This document shows, one piece after another, positions 13,801 through 26,100 of a stretch of DNA of 64,000 bases. Every line of letters begins with the position of its first letter. Within the stretch, counting starts at the first letter, position 1. The notes below the pieces were generated by a model. That model was given only the letters and a program-made list of their open reading frames with translations, was not told where the DNA came from and searched no databases. The DNA is from Pholis gunnellus (Eukaryota; Chordata; Actinopteri; Perciformes; Pholidae): the NCBI GenBank assembly GCA_910591455.2, contig OU342820.1, forward strand, positions 17,530,345-17,594,344. Reading direction: 5' to 3'. Position numbers and translations under genes: made by a program.

Positions 13801-13980
13801 CAAGACATTAGATCCACACATCCAAACGGATGCCAATCATTCCCTCAAGGGAAGTATCCTCATTAGCACATAAGGCAAATGAAAGGAAACCACAGCTATG
13901 TTACAAATGAACAACATAAATATATAAGAAATGCATGTGTTTGTGCTTTACATATATCAAACAGTCTGTATTGTTACGAT
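10880..13980. other. Intergenic DNA between pla2g10 and zc3h7a
   Basis: No coding exon seen. It holds the presumed pla2g10 promoter just above 10.88 kb, a short GATA tandem at 11190-11203, and a TG/G-rich tract at about 12518-12541 ending in a run of about eleven G. The remainder is unremarkable AT-rich DNA. Confidence 0.45.
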
Positions 13981-14225
13981 TACTAATAGAGACGAGGTCA
14001 TTTTCCGTGTGGGGACGCTGTCGTGTCCGTCCACCGCCTGTAGAGGGCAGCACCGCGCTGGAGTCGGTGTTCGCTCTACATTGAATCAAAGAAGAAGAAG
14101 AAGCAACGGGCGGCCTTCAGCGATACAGCACATCTAGCTAAGTTATTTGGGCTAAAACGAGAAATCATTTCCCCTCCTTTTGGATAACCGACTTAAGGGT
14201 CGTTTGGAAACAAAGATCCATTCAT
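13981..14225 (+). promoter_or_regulatory. zc3h7a: Presumed zc3h7a promoter and noncoding first exon
   Basis: Composition shifts from AT-rich to CpG-richer sequence at about 14.0-14.6 kb. A good donor (CAT|GTAAGT) follows position 14225. The next exon in the same direction has an acceptor (TTCCAG) ending at 15474, 32 nt before the zc3h7a ATG. This fits a noncoding first exon ending at 14225 and a 1.25-kb first intron. The transcription start is not resolved. A short AAG run lies at about 14089-14103. Confidence 0.45.
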
Positions 14226-14796
14226 GTAAGTATGTTTAGCGGCCATTGTTGGATAATTTATGTGGTATTTACCAGCTCTCAGGCGGGAGCTAAACGTCAA
14301 CTGCTCGCTATTGTTTGCGTTGGGGAACTAGTTTAACTTGACATGCCGATGCTTTGTTAGGTTCAGAGTACTTCCTAGAAACTTGGTCGGGTAACGTCAC
14401 GTAGCTCGGTTAGGCCGGTGTGTTCCCAGCACCGGAGAGCACTGTTGCGTTTCAACGGTTAAGATGTTGCCGTCTGTTAAAACTAATGTGAGCAACGTAT
14501 TGCTAACCCGTTGCTAGCAAATGATGACTGCTAACTAGAAGTCTACTCTCGGCGGTTCCCCCCCGGCCGCGGGTAAAACACACACGTGCGCTAAATGCGA
14601 TGGGTCCATTATCGGACACCTCCCTGTCCGAGGAGCTTCCTCATTCCCTAAAACTTGACTTAAAGGATGTTTCCTTCACACAGTCAGATGACGTATAGAT
14701 GCCTGTTCATCTGTGAAAGCTTCTATATATATACATATGTTCATGCCCTTAGAACAAAGTTATTTTTTTGCTTTGCTCACCAAAACAGGACTTAAA

Positions 14797-14820
14797 GCCA
14801 TAGACTGTATATAAGAAAAA
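14797..14820 (+). repeat. Short teleost repeat fragment
   Basis: The words CCATAGACTGTATATAAG are a phrase I recall from a dispersed repeat in many fish genomes. Only this core is recognisable, inside the first intron of zc3h7a. Identification is from memory. Confidence 0.3.
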
Positions 14821-15506
14821 AGCTTATATCATCACCCCGATCCTTTAACCCAGATCCTGTGTTGTTTAGAAAGTAGTTTTGAAGAGATCGAAAACCAAAC
14901 AGTAATGGATTATTGAACATGAGCTGTGACGGGACCGGGTTGACATTTAATATCTCTGACAAAAACTCTCACGTTATATGCGCCAATACGGGTTTATTAT
15001 TCGTATCGTGTGAAACACTAAACATCTGCTTGAACATAAACCCCCAAAAGCTGAAGAATGAATCAGTGCAATCAAAATGATGTCCGATAATGGACCTCCT
15101 GCTTCCAGATGCTACGTTTTAAACAGTTAACCCGGGACAACAAGTGCACCGTTTATCGTCCGCAGCTTCGGATATGTACTTTTCATTCTAATGTTCATTA
15201 TACAAGGCTGTTACGTCAACGTTATCTGCTCGCAATCTGGTGAAAAATGTGTAGTCCAACTACCGGAACTACATGTGTGTCGTCATTACTAAATGCGGAA
15301 GCCATGAACGCTGAAGGCAAGAAGCCTTTCATTAATATAATGTGTGAACAGCGAGCATGTGAACTGTAAACCGGTCGGACAGCCTGCTCAGGAAGACTGA
15401 TGAGTGGTTCTAAGCTGTCATTGTTTTTTCTTCTTCTACCAGTTGGTTAAATACTGTGTGTATCATACTTCCAGGTGCCGACAGAGGAGTGTATATTAAT
15501 ACAAAC

Positions 15507-16284
15507 ATGTCCGAAGCGTGTCAGGACAGAAGGAGTCGCTGGCAGGAGATCCAGAAAGGCCTGCAGTTCATCCAGTAAGTGTCACGGCTGAGATGCTTGT
15601 TTAAGGAAGCAGACATGTGTGCGGTGTAATGACTCTTCTACCACTAGTCTTCTTGTCCTATCTTGGAGATGTTGCACAGGATCAGTAGATGAAGACCCGC
15701 ATGGCGCTTTGTTGTTCGGATCAGTTGGCTGTCAGCGGGGCGGCTGATTACCGTCTGGCTCTCCGTTACTTTTGTTTTTAATGTGGGATATTCCACTCAT
15801 CTGATCTGAGCTCTATGTTCACGCGTCTGTCTGGCGGCGTGTTCACACATTGTTTTCTAGAACGATGCCAGACAGCGCAGTGTTGCCTTCCATCCGATCT
15901 GACGGGGCCTTTCATTTGTAAAACAAAAGTGATACTTAGAATGCTGCTGTATAGTCAACGTGAAACTCCACTGATGTCATCATGTGTAAAGTGGGACTGA
16001 TAAAGAAATGTAACGCCCGAGGATCTCCATTAAACCGAGTCCACAAACGAGGAAAAACGGCTTTAAATGGCAGCAGCCGAACTAGAGACCAGTCAAACAA
16101 AACAACCTCACGGTGGTTAGTGCATGGTTTGCCATCATGGCATTTAGTGACGCAACCTTTTGATTATTTCGTTGTTTTCCAGTGAAACAAAAATGAAAGC
16201 GAACGGTTGTTTAAGGAATGTTGCTTTTGCTGACTTTTAATGACATCAGCACCTGCACACACAGCAACCTGTCAAATCACCGAC

Positions 16285-16365
<81 letters not shown>

Positions 16366-19300
16366 ATTGTGCTCTAATCCAAACTGTTACCTCTCATTCG
16401 TTGTTCTTTTTGACACTTTAAAGGTTTGTAACGTGAACTTTCTCTCGCTTTCAGGTCAACCCTTCCTTTTCCCGGAAGTCAAGAGCAGTATGAGGTGAGC
16501 GGTGTACATTTTCACGTGGGCGTCTTCCAGCTTCCATCTCGTATCGGCACTCGTGCTGTATTGAGATAAAGTGATTTAAGGGATGCCGAGTGAGTCACAT
16601 TCTGTGTGTCTGAATGAAAAGAGCAGCCGGCTGTTTGTTTAGCACAGATTGGTTCTCTTCCTGTCTGCAGGTGTTCATTAAGGATCTCGTGTGGAATCTT
16701 TTTGGAGAAGGAAACGACGTGTTTAAAGAAGGCGAATGGACAAAATCCATCGAGATGTACACCGAGGCCTTGAGTATAGCAGAGTATGCTGACTCGGAAG
16801 AAATCTGTGTTCCAACGAGTTTACTGGAGAAGCTGTATGCAAACCGAGCTGCCGCCTACCTGAACATAGTTCCGGTGAGTAGGTGACCGTCACCCTTGAG
16901 CTTCTTTTCAGTCCCAATCACTTCCCCTCTCCCTCTGTCTCGACCACACATTTTACGTTGTTGTTTTTTTAGCAGGTTTGTATCTGATAAAATCGCCCTC
17001 AAATGTCGTATTCGGGGACCCAGGGTTTCCCTAAGCCTGGGCTGCTCGCTCAGATTGTCCTAGAGCAGAACACGATTCACAAAATGTCAGAACACAACAG
17101 CAAATAGCTTCTTAAATGTCACTGCATTTCCAGAAGAAGAGCTCTGTTTTGTGCCGGTTTATTGTCCTCAGATGCTCAGACCTTTCTGGTCCATGAAGCA
17201 AAGTTAACCATGAAGTGGTTTTGTTGGGACACGTACTCCATGTTCTTCATATACATTGTGTACATAAATATCTCTGCACTTCATCAACCTTCACTCTCCG
17301 AGTCTATCCTACCTCATCACACAGTACGTGTCTTAAAAAGCTTATCTGTGATTGGCTCCCTGTAGTGCTAATGCCTGTATTATGACATAAATATTGAGAC
17401 ATTAATCATAGACATAGGGTGTGACTGTCTTCATACATCAACAATGAGCGCTAGAATCTCCCCTTACATCATGTACCTGGGTCCACAGAATGTTTGGATT
17501 GTGTACACTCTTTTAGTCTTTCTTCATTTCAAGCACTTAGTGTCATGATAGGACAAAAAAAGAAGAAAATACAGGAGGTAGAACTCAGAAAGAAGTCACA
17601 TGAAGCACATTTTTACTGTTAAACTCCAGCTCCTCCCACTAAACAGACTAAGAGTGTCTGTTATCCTGAGGACACACAGGTTTATTAGCTAATGAGACTA
17701 AATGGAGCTGACGTCCTCTGTGTTGTTCTTGTGGAACAATGTTTTACTTGTTTCACTTTGAATCTACTTTGCCTACATCACAGGATGTAAAGGTAAACAT
17801 AGTGCGGCCGTACCTTACAAGACTCGACCGCAGCTTTTATTCAAATGTGGCAGGACGGCAACCAGGCCTCCGCTGTTGGTTGCCATTTCTAAATGTTATA
17901 TGTTGAGTGATTTAAGATACTGTGCAGTTCTGTCACTTTCATAATGAAAACGTGACCTAAAAGAATAGAAGCTTTGTGTTTTCCCGGCTATACGACGCAT
18001 CACTGGTTGTTGTTCGTCCCTCAAGTGACCCCCAGAATCAGCTTGTCCATCATCTCTCCCTTCAGAGATGAACTTCAATCTGTCTTGATTTTGCTGAGTC
18101 AGCTGAATCCCCCCTGACACGTAGACACAGAGACCGGCAGAGCCGACACCACATCGTGGAGCATCACACCGGCAAGCCTTCCTGTCGATCCTTCTTCGTC
18201 TAGACAGGACAGCTGATATCTGACTGTTCAGATGTTACCTGTGCGTCAGGTTAAAGTTCTGTCACACAGCATACCCGTAAGATGTTTCTAGGTCTCAAGA
18301 ATAACAATTCAAAACATACCGGCCACATATTTCTCTTTGAACGCTGTTCATCTGAAATCTGAACTCAGGCTCCACTTTAGAAAAACGTCCATTAGAGAAA
18401 CACTGATGCTTTCAGAGGAACATCGGGGTCTTCTCTCCCGTCGGTGTGATTCTGCATTAAATCTCGTTCCACGGCGGTAAAAACCACTCAGCTGTCTTCA
18501 GGGAAACCACACCCCCCACCCGACTCCACTCACCCAACACGTGAAGTCAATTCCTGAACAAACAGCGGCTACTCTATTCTGTGTTGCAGCACAGTGGTTA
18601 AGTACAGCTGTTCTAACTGTGGGACGTGTCTGTCCTCTCTCTCTCTCGCTCTCTCAGGGACTGTACGACCAGGCGCTAGAAGACTGTGAAAAAGCTCTCC
18701 ATCTGAACGAGGGGAACTACAAAGCGCTGTACAGGAAAGCAAAGTCCCTGAAGGAGATGGGGAGACATCAAGAGGCCTACGAGGCCGTTGCCAAATGCTC
18801 TCTAGCAGTGCCTCAGGTGAGGAGCAACACCTGCGTGTGTAGTGTTGATTTATCCAAATGTGCTGGAGAATCCACTCAGAAAACAAAGAAATAAGCAAAT
18901 TGAAACTCCGTTTCTGTTAGCGCGCTACCTTTTAGTTTGAATGAAGACATTTCAGGGAACACTGATGTACGTCCAACTCCGGTTTATTTAGCAGTCACAT
19001 TTAGTTTAAGAGATTTTCTTTTTTTTAATGTACAAAATGGATCAGTCTTGATGCAAAACTACATGTGTGCAAATCCCTGCAGATGAGGATAAAAAACATT
19101 TCAATACAGAGTGTCGGAAGATATTTGGTTAATGAAAATGACCGCTGTGGCAGTGAATGCCGTGAGTGTGATTTGAATAAACAAAGTCCCTTTGCATTGT
19201 CTCCCCAGGATACTAGTGTCACAGACCTGACTCAGGACCTTGCCAAAATTTTGGGATTGAAAATCCGTAAAGCTTATGTAAGGAGTAAGGTATGTGTGTC

Positions 19301-20762
19301 TGAACTATCTCAAACCAACGCGGCACTGAAGGCTCGTGTAGTGAAGTCCTTCTTCTACATGAATCTCTCATTTAATTTGAATTCATGGCAATTGTTTTGC
19401 GCATGCATGGAGCCCTAATTGAACTAATCTCTGTTTTAACAGCCCGCCTTGAATGTTTTGCGAGCGTCAAGTTATCAAGATGCATCATGTGAGAAGGTAC
19501 GCAGCACAACGATCTAATACATATCTGCTTACTCTGCCAAGTAACACGTTGTTCAAGGGTTGTCTTCTGTTCTTTCCTTCAGTTTTCTCATGGCCCGTCT
19601 TCAGTTGAAGATATAGAAATTGGTAAGTATTGTATTAAAGCTTTGATTTGTTACTTAAACGGAGAAAGGATGAAAGTCCACCCCCCCCCTGTTCTCCCCT
19701 GACGTGTCTAGAAGTGCCTCGGCGGACCCAGGAAAGCAGTGTTTTGGCTCCAATCCAAGCTCCGCTGCCGGTGCTGCCGCCTCTAAATGAAGCAATAGCG
19801 GATGAACTTCCTCTCAACAACATCATGTCATCCGTCACCCCGTCCGAGCCGCCGGGCTTCGAGTCCGTGTCCCTGCCCGCGTCCTCGTCGGTCCCTCTTC
19901 CCGTTTCCTCGTTCGTCAACGGGTGCAGAACCAGTAAGCCTTGCACGATGCTCGAAAACAGTCAAGATTTCGACGCAGACATCATCGGGGACGACCTCGA
20001 CGATCTCCTGGACCAAGCCGGCCCCGAATCAGCCATGGTCAGTGAGCGGATGTGACCGCAGGGTCTCGGTGCGTCGACGTCCGAGCGCGAGTGTTGACTT
20101 CTTTGTTTTGTCTCTTCTCCTTCAGGTTATTCCCACAATGAAGGGGCCTCTTCCTCTGCCAACCAGTATTGCCTCGGGCAGCTCCATGTCGAGTCCATTC
20201 CTGATGCCATCGCACATCAACCCGTTCCTCCACAGCAGCGCCCAGCAGTGCACCGTCACGCTGCCCCCGCTCTATCACAAGTCGGGGTCAAGCACCTATT
20301 TTGGCATGGACACTTTTGATGCCCTCCCCCCACCGCTGGACTCCCTGGATAGTCTCAACATTACCGACTATAAAACAGGTACGCTGCTTTGTTACCCGGT
20401 CTATCGATGTGTACAAATATCAGCTGAAAAATACGTAACCTGCTTCTTTCATTTCTCCCATCTGTGAAACTTTCAGATTATGCTCAGAGTCCATTCATTC
20501 CACAGGTAATCTTTGTTCATGAACCATTAGTCGTTGTCGGGCGTTGTTACAGCCTTCCATTAGGTCTCATTTCACATTTGTTTTTTTTTGAGCAGCTGAA
20601 CAATATTGAAAGCCCGATGGGGATGGCTGTGGGAATGCCTGAGGTGAAGGGTCTTCCTGCTGCTGTGGATTTAGCAAAGAACCCGTTAGCTGACACTCAT
20701 GAGTTCAAACAAGCGTGTTCAAGCTGCTACGTCAAAACTGGTGAGGAGTAGTTTTTAACGGT

Positions 20763-20800
<38 letters not shown>

Positions 20801-23800
20801 GGGGGGGGGGGGGTCCTTGGTAGGGAAGCACTGTTTGGTGTAACTCGTTTCTTTATTCTGGCCCCACAGGGCCCGGAGTGTTGGATTACACGCTTCATAC
20901 AGAAGAGCACAAATGCAAAAAGGACGCTTTACTCGGCAGAATCAAACACTCGCCAGACAAATCGTGGAAGCTCATCCGACCACGACCAACGAAAACCCAA
21001 TATGTTGGACCTTATTACATTTGTAAAGGTAACGTTTATTAACCTGTACAGTCCTGCAAAGCGGATCCACTTGCCTTCATTAAAGCATTTAAAACCATTT
21101 TCTGTCTTTTCTTTGCCTACAAATCCAATTGGTTCTTCCCCCAGAGGAGCAATGATCATTAATGTATTATTTTGTTCTACAGATTGTTAATGAAAGTGTC
21201 AGTTCCCTAGGCCTGGTAACGTTTTCACCATTACTTGGGCGTGCGTGTCTGTCTCATCCTACTCGTATTTATTAGAAATATATATATTAACTGATTCAAT
21301 GAGCATTTGTAGCCGCTGCTGTCACTTTGTCCACGTGGCTGCTGCTGCTGTTGGCCACACTCGTCATGTGTTGATGGCAGCCAGCACTAACATGTCAGCT
21401 GTGTTGTTTCAGAGGTGGCTGTTGGGAAAGAGTGCCTGTACCCGGGCCACTGCACATTTGCATACTGCCAGGAAGAGATTGATGTTTGGACTCTGGAGCG
21501 GAAAGGCTTCATCTCCAGAGAGCTGCTCTTCGATCCTTACGGGCCCCACTCCAACATCCGGCTGACTGTCCCCAAGATCCTACAGGAGCATCATGGGATA
21601 TTCATGTTTCTCTGTGGAGTGAGTGTTTCATTTCACCGTGTTGTATGTAGTTACACAGGTAGTGCAGTGGCACAGTGCATGCTGGGAGAAAACTCCTCGG
21701 ATGTTTCTTACATTTATAAACTCTGATTTTTCTTTTCCATTAAATACAAAACGTTTGGCGTGATAACTGTAATGCTGTGCTTCCCATTGGAGCCTCGTTT
21801 GTTAGTAGTAGCTGGACTACTTGGATCATTTAAGGACTTTGAGACTGATGCTTGATGGCATTTCACTGTGTGAAGACTCCAGGTCATCCATCCAGAGAGA
21901 TGTCAGCGATGTAGGGAAACTAATGTGTTTTTACAGATTATTGTAATTTTCCAAATGCATGTTGTTGTTTTGCAGGTGTGCTTTGACCACAAACCCCGAA
22001 TAATCAGCAAAACCAACAAAGACGACCTCTCACTCTGCTCTCATCCGGTGACGAAGCACGACTTTGAGGATCAGAAGTATGTCGGCTCGCATTTTACGGC
22101 TCTGAAGCCACCGTTCAGTTCATTCATAGTTAATTATCTGTAAACAATGTGAGCGAATAAGAGCAGGATTATAAACTTGTGGACGTCGGTTGTCTCGTAG
22201 GTGCCTGGTCCACATTTTGAAGGAGAACACGGTTCGTTATTCCAAAGTCCGACCCTTGAGTCCTCACTGCCAGCTGGATCTTTGTCGGCATGAAGTGCGC
22301 TACGGCTGCGTGAGAGAGGACGACTGCTTCTACGCCCACAGCCTCGTCGAGCTGAAGGTCTGGATGATGCAGCACGAGCTCGGTGAGGCTTTTTAAAATA
22401 CTCGTAACCAGGGCTGCACGGTGTGGTACCTGGAACACGTTCTAAAACACCTTTAGCAACACTTTACTATAATTGAGTTATTTAGCCGATTATTTATTTG
22501 TTCTTCTTTTGCATCTTATAGGTATCACTCATGAAAGCATCGTCCAAGAGGCAAAGAAGTTTTGGAATTCAACAGCGTCGTTGCAGGGAGCCCAGGTGAG
22601 CCCAACTTAAGGACTGTTCACTGATAATTTGAAGAGTTTGTTACCTTTCAATACGGCCTGATGACTTTGACTTCAATAATATATATATTTCTCCACTAAA
22701 CGTTTGTCTGTGATATTTTTCTCATGGGATTGTAGAAATGTATCATTTATCTCTCCATTTCCTTGGACTTGATTGACGCTGTGGGTTTAAACTCGATAGG
22801 CGTGTGTTTTTGGCTAAACATTTTCGGTGCTTTGTGTTAATCTGAGTCGATTTAACCAGTCCTTTGAATTCCATCAGCAGCTGTCCAACACACAGAGGAG
22901 GTTTGGGCCTCCCAATCTGAAGATGATGTTTGTTTGTGGCCAGTGCTGGAGAAATGGCCAACTCAGCGAAGCTGACAAAAACAAGAAGTATTGCTCAGCC
23001 AAGGCGAGACACACGTGAGTACTACAAAGTCTTGAACGCACATTAATTGAGGACCCCGGAGGTGAATCGATGAGCGACTTGGCTTCTCTCTCTGTCTCAG
23101 GTGGGCTAAAGACCGGCGGGTGGTGCTCGTAAGTTCCCATGAAAGGAAAAAGTGGACGACAGTCAGACCGCTTCCAACCAAAAAACCCATCCCGTCTCAA
23201 TTTGAGGTACGTGCCGAACATTTTACTCCTCTACGGCCGGTCTTTGTGTCTCTGATTAAAACAAATCTCCTGCAGTTGTCAGTAAATGTTATTTTCCCCC
23301 ATTCTTAGATTTGCATGCATGTGACCGCTGGCAAGAAGTGTCAGTACATTGGGAATTGCACGTTTGCTCACAGTCTAGAAGAAAAAGACCTGTGGACCTA
23401 CATGAAGGAGAACAACAGTGAGTTCTCTCTTGCTTGGTAGAACGTGATTAGTGTGTTGATGCACCGAGTGTAATCGTTTGATTTGCCCTCGTTTAGTTCC
23501 AGACATGGATCAGCTGTATGAGCAGTGGCTCCAGTCTCAGAAGCCTGGCTGGGGGGACGAGACCCCCAATAACTCTGTGAGGGAGAACGGCAAACAGATC
23601 CACATGCCGACAGACTACGCTGAGGAAGTGGTGAGTTCAAAACGCACTCGGTGGTATTTAGATTATTACAGGGCTGTCCTCAAGCAAGGACATTAACACT
23701 CGTACTAGTGTGTCAACTGAGCAGTCAATTTAATCAACAGATCTGTGAAACACAAGTTAGAGCGTCTTTAGCTTCTGTACTGTGACGTGTTCCCACTGAA

Positions 23801-24956
23801 CAGCAATGTTTGAGCGATGTTCAGGTTAAAGAGGGATTTAAATCAAACGCGTCTCATTTGATTGGACCGCTGAAAGTGGGCGGGCTTAGAATGTAGTGCG
23901 ATACGGAGCTTCTGGGGCCGGTGACGCCACAAGTTGTTAATTGTTTGGTGGATGTCATGATATTATTGGTTGGTACCAAACGTCATATTTAGTTTGTTAA
24001 GAAGATATAAAACAGTTTTTTTCAGAAATTTTTTGGATGTATTGTTAGATCTGTGTGATCTAAATGGGTTAAAAATACATTATTTTATTTCATCTGGACT
24101 TTAAATCTTATGTTCACCAGAGATGTGGTCACACATTTCTCGGGAACAAGTCATTCAGCAAAAAAAAGAATAATTGACTAAAGAAATCTAAAACCAATAA
24201 TTGCTCTAGATTATACAGTATATCTTGAGGGCCACGTTTTAGTGAAACTAAACAGCTTTCTTTATTACGTTTAGGATCTTAAACTGTTAAACTATTAGTT
24301 ATGAAAACATACCATAGTAGCTGCCATGTTGTATCGCTTTCTTTCGGTAGATAATCATTTAGTCAGAATCTGTGGGTGCAGTCACAATATTTGTGTTGTT
24401 TTAATGTAGTTATGTACCAAGTGATTTAAATGATTAAGCGAGCGGTAACCAGTCATTCGTGTAAATGAAACCGCTCCGTGTGTGTTTTCACAGGCCGGCA
24501 ATCACTGTTGGCTGTGTGGTAAAAACTGCAACAGTGAGAAGCAGTGGCAGCAGCACATCACGTCAGAAAAACACAAAGACAGAGTCTTCAACTCTGAGGA
24601 CGATCAGAACTGCTGGCAGTATCGGTTTCCCACGGGCACTTTCAAAGTTTGTGAGAGGTAAGATGACCGCCGTACCTCACCCGTCCATGCTCACCCGTCC
24701 GTGCTCACCCGTCTCTCTCCGGTGGATTGTGATGGTTGAACCTTTTTTGATCTTGTGTTCTCGTAGGTTCCTCAAAAGCACGTGCACAGAGGACGATTCG
24801 TGTAAGCTGGCTCACGGGGAGCAGGAACTGAAGGAGTGGATGGAGCGCCGGGAGTTCCTTTTGATGAAACTTGCCAAAGCCAGAAAAGACCATCTTATAG
24901 CACCGAATGACAATGACTTTGGGAAATACAGTTTTCTGCTTAAAGACATTATTTAA
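15507..24956 (+). CDS. zc3h7a: Zinc finger CCCH-type protein 7A
   Basis: Twenty-two coding exons: 15507-15574, 16455-16494, 16671-16874, 18658-18816, 19209-19289, 19443-19496, 19583-19622, 19712-20037, 20126-20378, 20477-20505, 20596-20740, 20870-21028, 21413-21618, 21976-22076, 22201-22382, 22522-22595, 22881-23014, 23101-23206, 23309-23417, 23497-23630, 24494-24657, 24767-24956. Phases agree throughout, giving 985 residues (human ZC3H7A is about 971). Family members bind RNA; the ZC3H7A/B pair has been linked to microRNA-precursor processing. What is seen: TPR-like helices (about 37-157, with KALYRKAKSL); a low-complexity acidic linker with GDDLDDLLDQA; a first finger C-x8-C-x5-C-x3-Y near 517-537 with Tyr where His is usual, as in human; true CCCH fingers near 650-670, 789-810 and 921-939; and a C2H2 finger near 873-895. 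The C-terminus APNDNDFGKYSFLLKD matches ZC3H7A better than ZC3H7B. The start ATG begins MSEACQDRR and leads into the conserved GLQFIQ. Confidence 0.95.
16287..16362. repeat. (CA)n microsatellite
   Basis: About 38 uninterrupted CA units in the second coding intron of zc3h7a, roughly 90 nt upstream of the acceptor at 16454. An open frame of Thr-His repeats across it is an artefact. Confidence 0.95.
20765..20813. repeat. (TG)n tract followed by a G-run
   Basis: About 17 TG units run directly into about 16 G (20798-20813). The tract occupies over a third of the 129-nt zc3h7a intron between the donor at 20741 and the acceptor ending at 20869. Confidence 0.95.
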
Positions 24957-25437
24957 TGGTGCGATGACGATATTCATGCTCACTTGCAGCTAATGCAGTA
25001 TTCAAACAGTGGAGTCAGGTGATCCCTGAGGGGCCTCGAGGAAACAGCCTGATCGCAGCATGATTTTAAAGAGGCCGCTCAGGACCGGCGCTCTGATTGG
25101 TGGCTGGTTTACTCTGATCTGGACTACAGTAGTGTTATCGTTAACAGCAAAACACTGAGTGGAAGACACCCGGAGCTTTGCTATGTGCCATTCAGCAGAG
25201 CGTCTGGTAGACGGGGCTGAGAGCGGCACGAGTAAACCTCCATCAGAGGCGTGTTCAGATAAACGTTGACCTTAAAGTAATTTCTTTTCCCAAACCGTTT
25301 CTAATGTGTTAACGACCTTTACAGTTCCATGTATGGGATACTTAAATTGAGAGTTCAGTTGACATTCTCTTATTTTAATCCTTCATAGGTCATTTCCATT
25401 TATCTATTAATATACCAGTGTAATGGACACCACTCCA

Positions 25438-25443
25438 AATAAA
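25438..25443 (+). terminator. zc3h7a: Poly(A) signal of zc3h7a
   Basis: Canonical AATAAA about 480 nt after the zc3h7a stop codon, the first one in the sense direction, followed by T-rich and GT-rich DNA. The opposing rmi2 signal lies about 460 nt downstream, so the two genes converge without obvious 3' overlap. Confidence 0.75.
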
Positions 25444-25489
25444 GCTTCTTTTTATAAACTGTTTTAACTGCTGCGTGTTTTATTCATCA

Positions 25490-25742
25490 CTGGTGGGAAG
25501 AAGTGTTCAGATGTTCGACGTAATTATAAGTAATAACACACTGTAGACATATTTCAAGTAAGAGTCTGGTAGTAAAACCCTTAAAATGCTAAATTAGAGA
25601 TTCAGAGCACATGTGTGATTGAGGGGTTGCCTCCACATGGCTCTCAACATGGCGGCTAGCAGCTATTGGTGTTTACCTGAGGAAGTACTCTCTGAAAGTA
25701 CTCCAGCGTAGTACAAGTACCTCAAAATTGTACATTCCATCA
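25490..25742 (+). repeat. Teleost dispersed repeat, interrupted by a second repeat
   Basis: The left part (from GTGGGAAGAAGTGTTCAGAT to about 25600) and the right part (about 25680-25740, AGTACAAGTACCTCAAAATTG then ACATTCCA) resemble the two ends of the abundant fish repeat that begins with GTGGAAGAAGTATTCAGATC and ends with GTACTTAGTTACATTCCA-like words. Between them, 25624-25668 belongs to another block also found at 4.03 kb. A second copy of the outer family is at 34.38 kb. The family is recognised from memory, not by alignment. Confidence 0.55.
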
Positions 25743-25903
25743 TTATGTCACAGGCAGATTATAAATGGATATTTTTCTGTAGAACTCGAGATGGATTGTA
25801 TTACGTCGTCGTTGTTTTTTAACAATCTTAATCTTTGTGAATCCTGGTTCAGTGTGTAAAAACATCTAAATTCAGTATTTGGTAGAGAAAAGTAGAAATC
25901 ATC

Positions 25904-25909
25904 TTTATT
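25904..25909 (-). terminator. rmi2: Probable poly(A) signal of rmi2
   Basis: Plus-strand TTTATT reads AATAAA on the minus strand, about 190 nt beyond the rmi2 stop. It is a suitable hexamer for a short 3' UTR. Confidence 0.65.
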
Positions 25910-26100
25910 TAATATTTGTACAAACATCTTATTGAGGAGGAGCCGAGTGGGAAATACAGAATGCACAAAAACAAGTGTGTTTTCTCACGTGGCCGTCTTT
26001 GTCAGTGTTGCATCACACCTGACATGGAGTAGAACCCACCGCTCAGTCTCTGGTCGAGCATCACTTGCATGCTGCGTGAAAGGAGCAGGTGGTTCTGCTT

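Noticed and set aside
16218..16421. Thr-His repeat protein frame
   Set aside because: Translation of the (CA)n microsatellite inside a zc3h7a intron.
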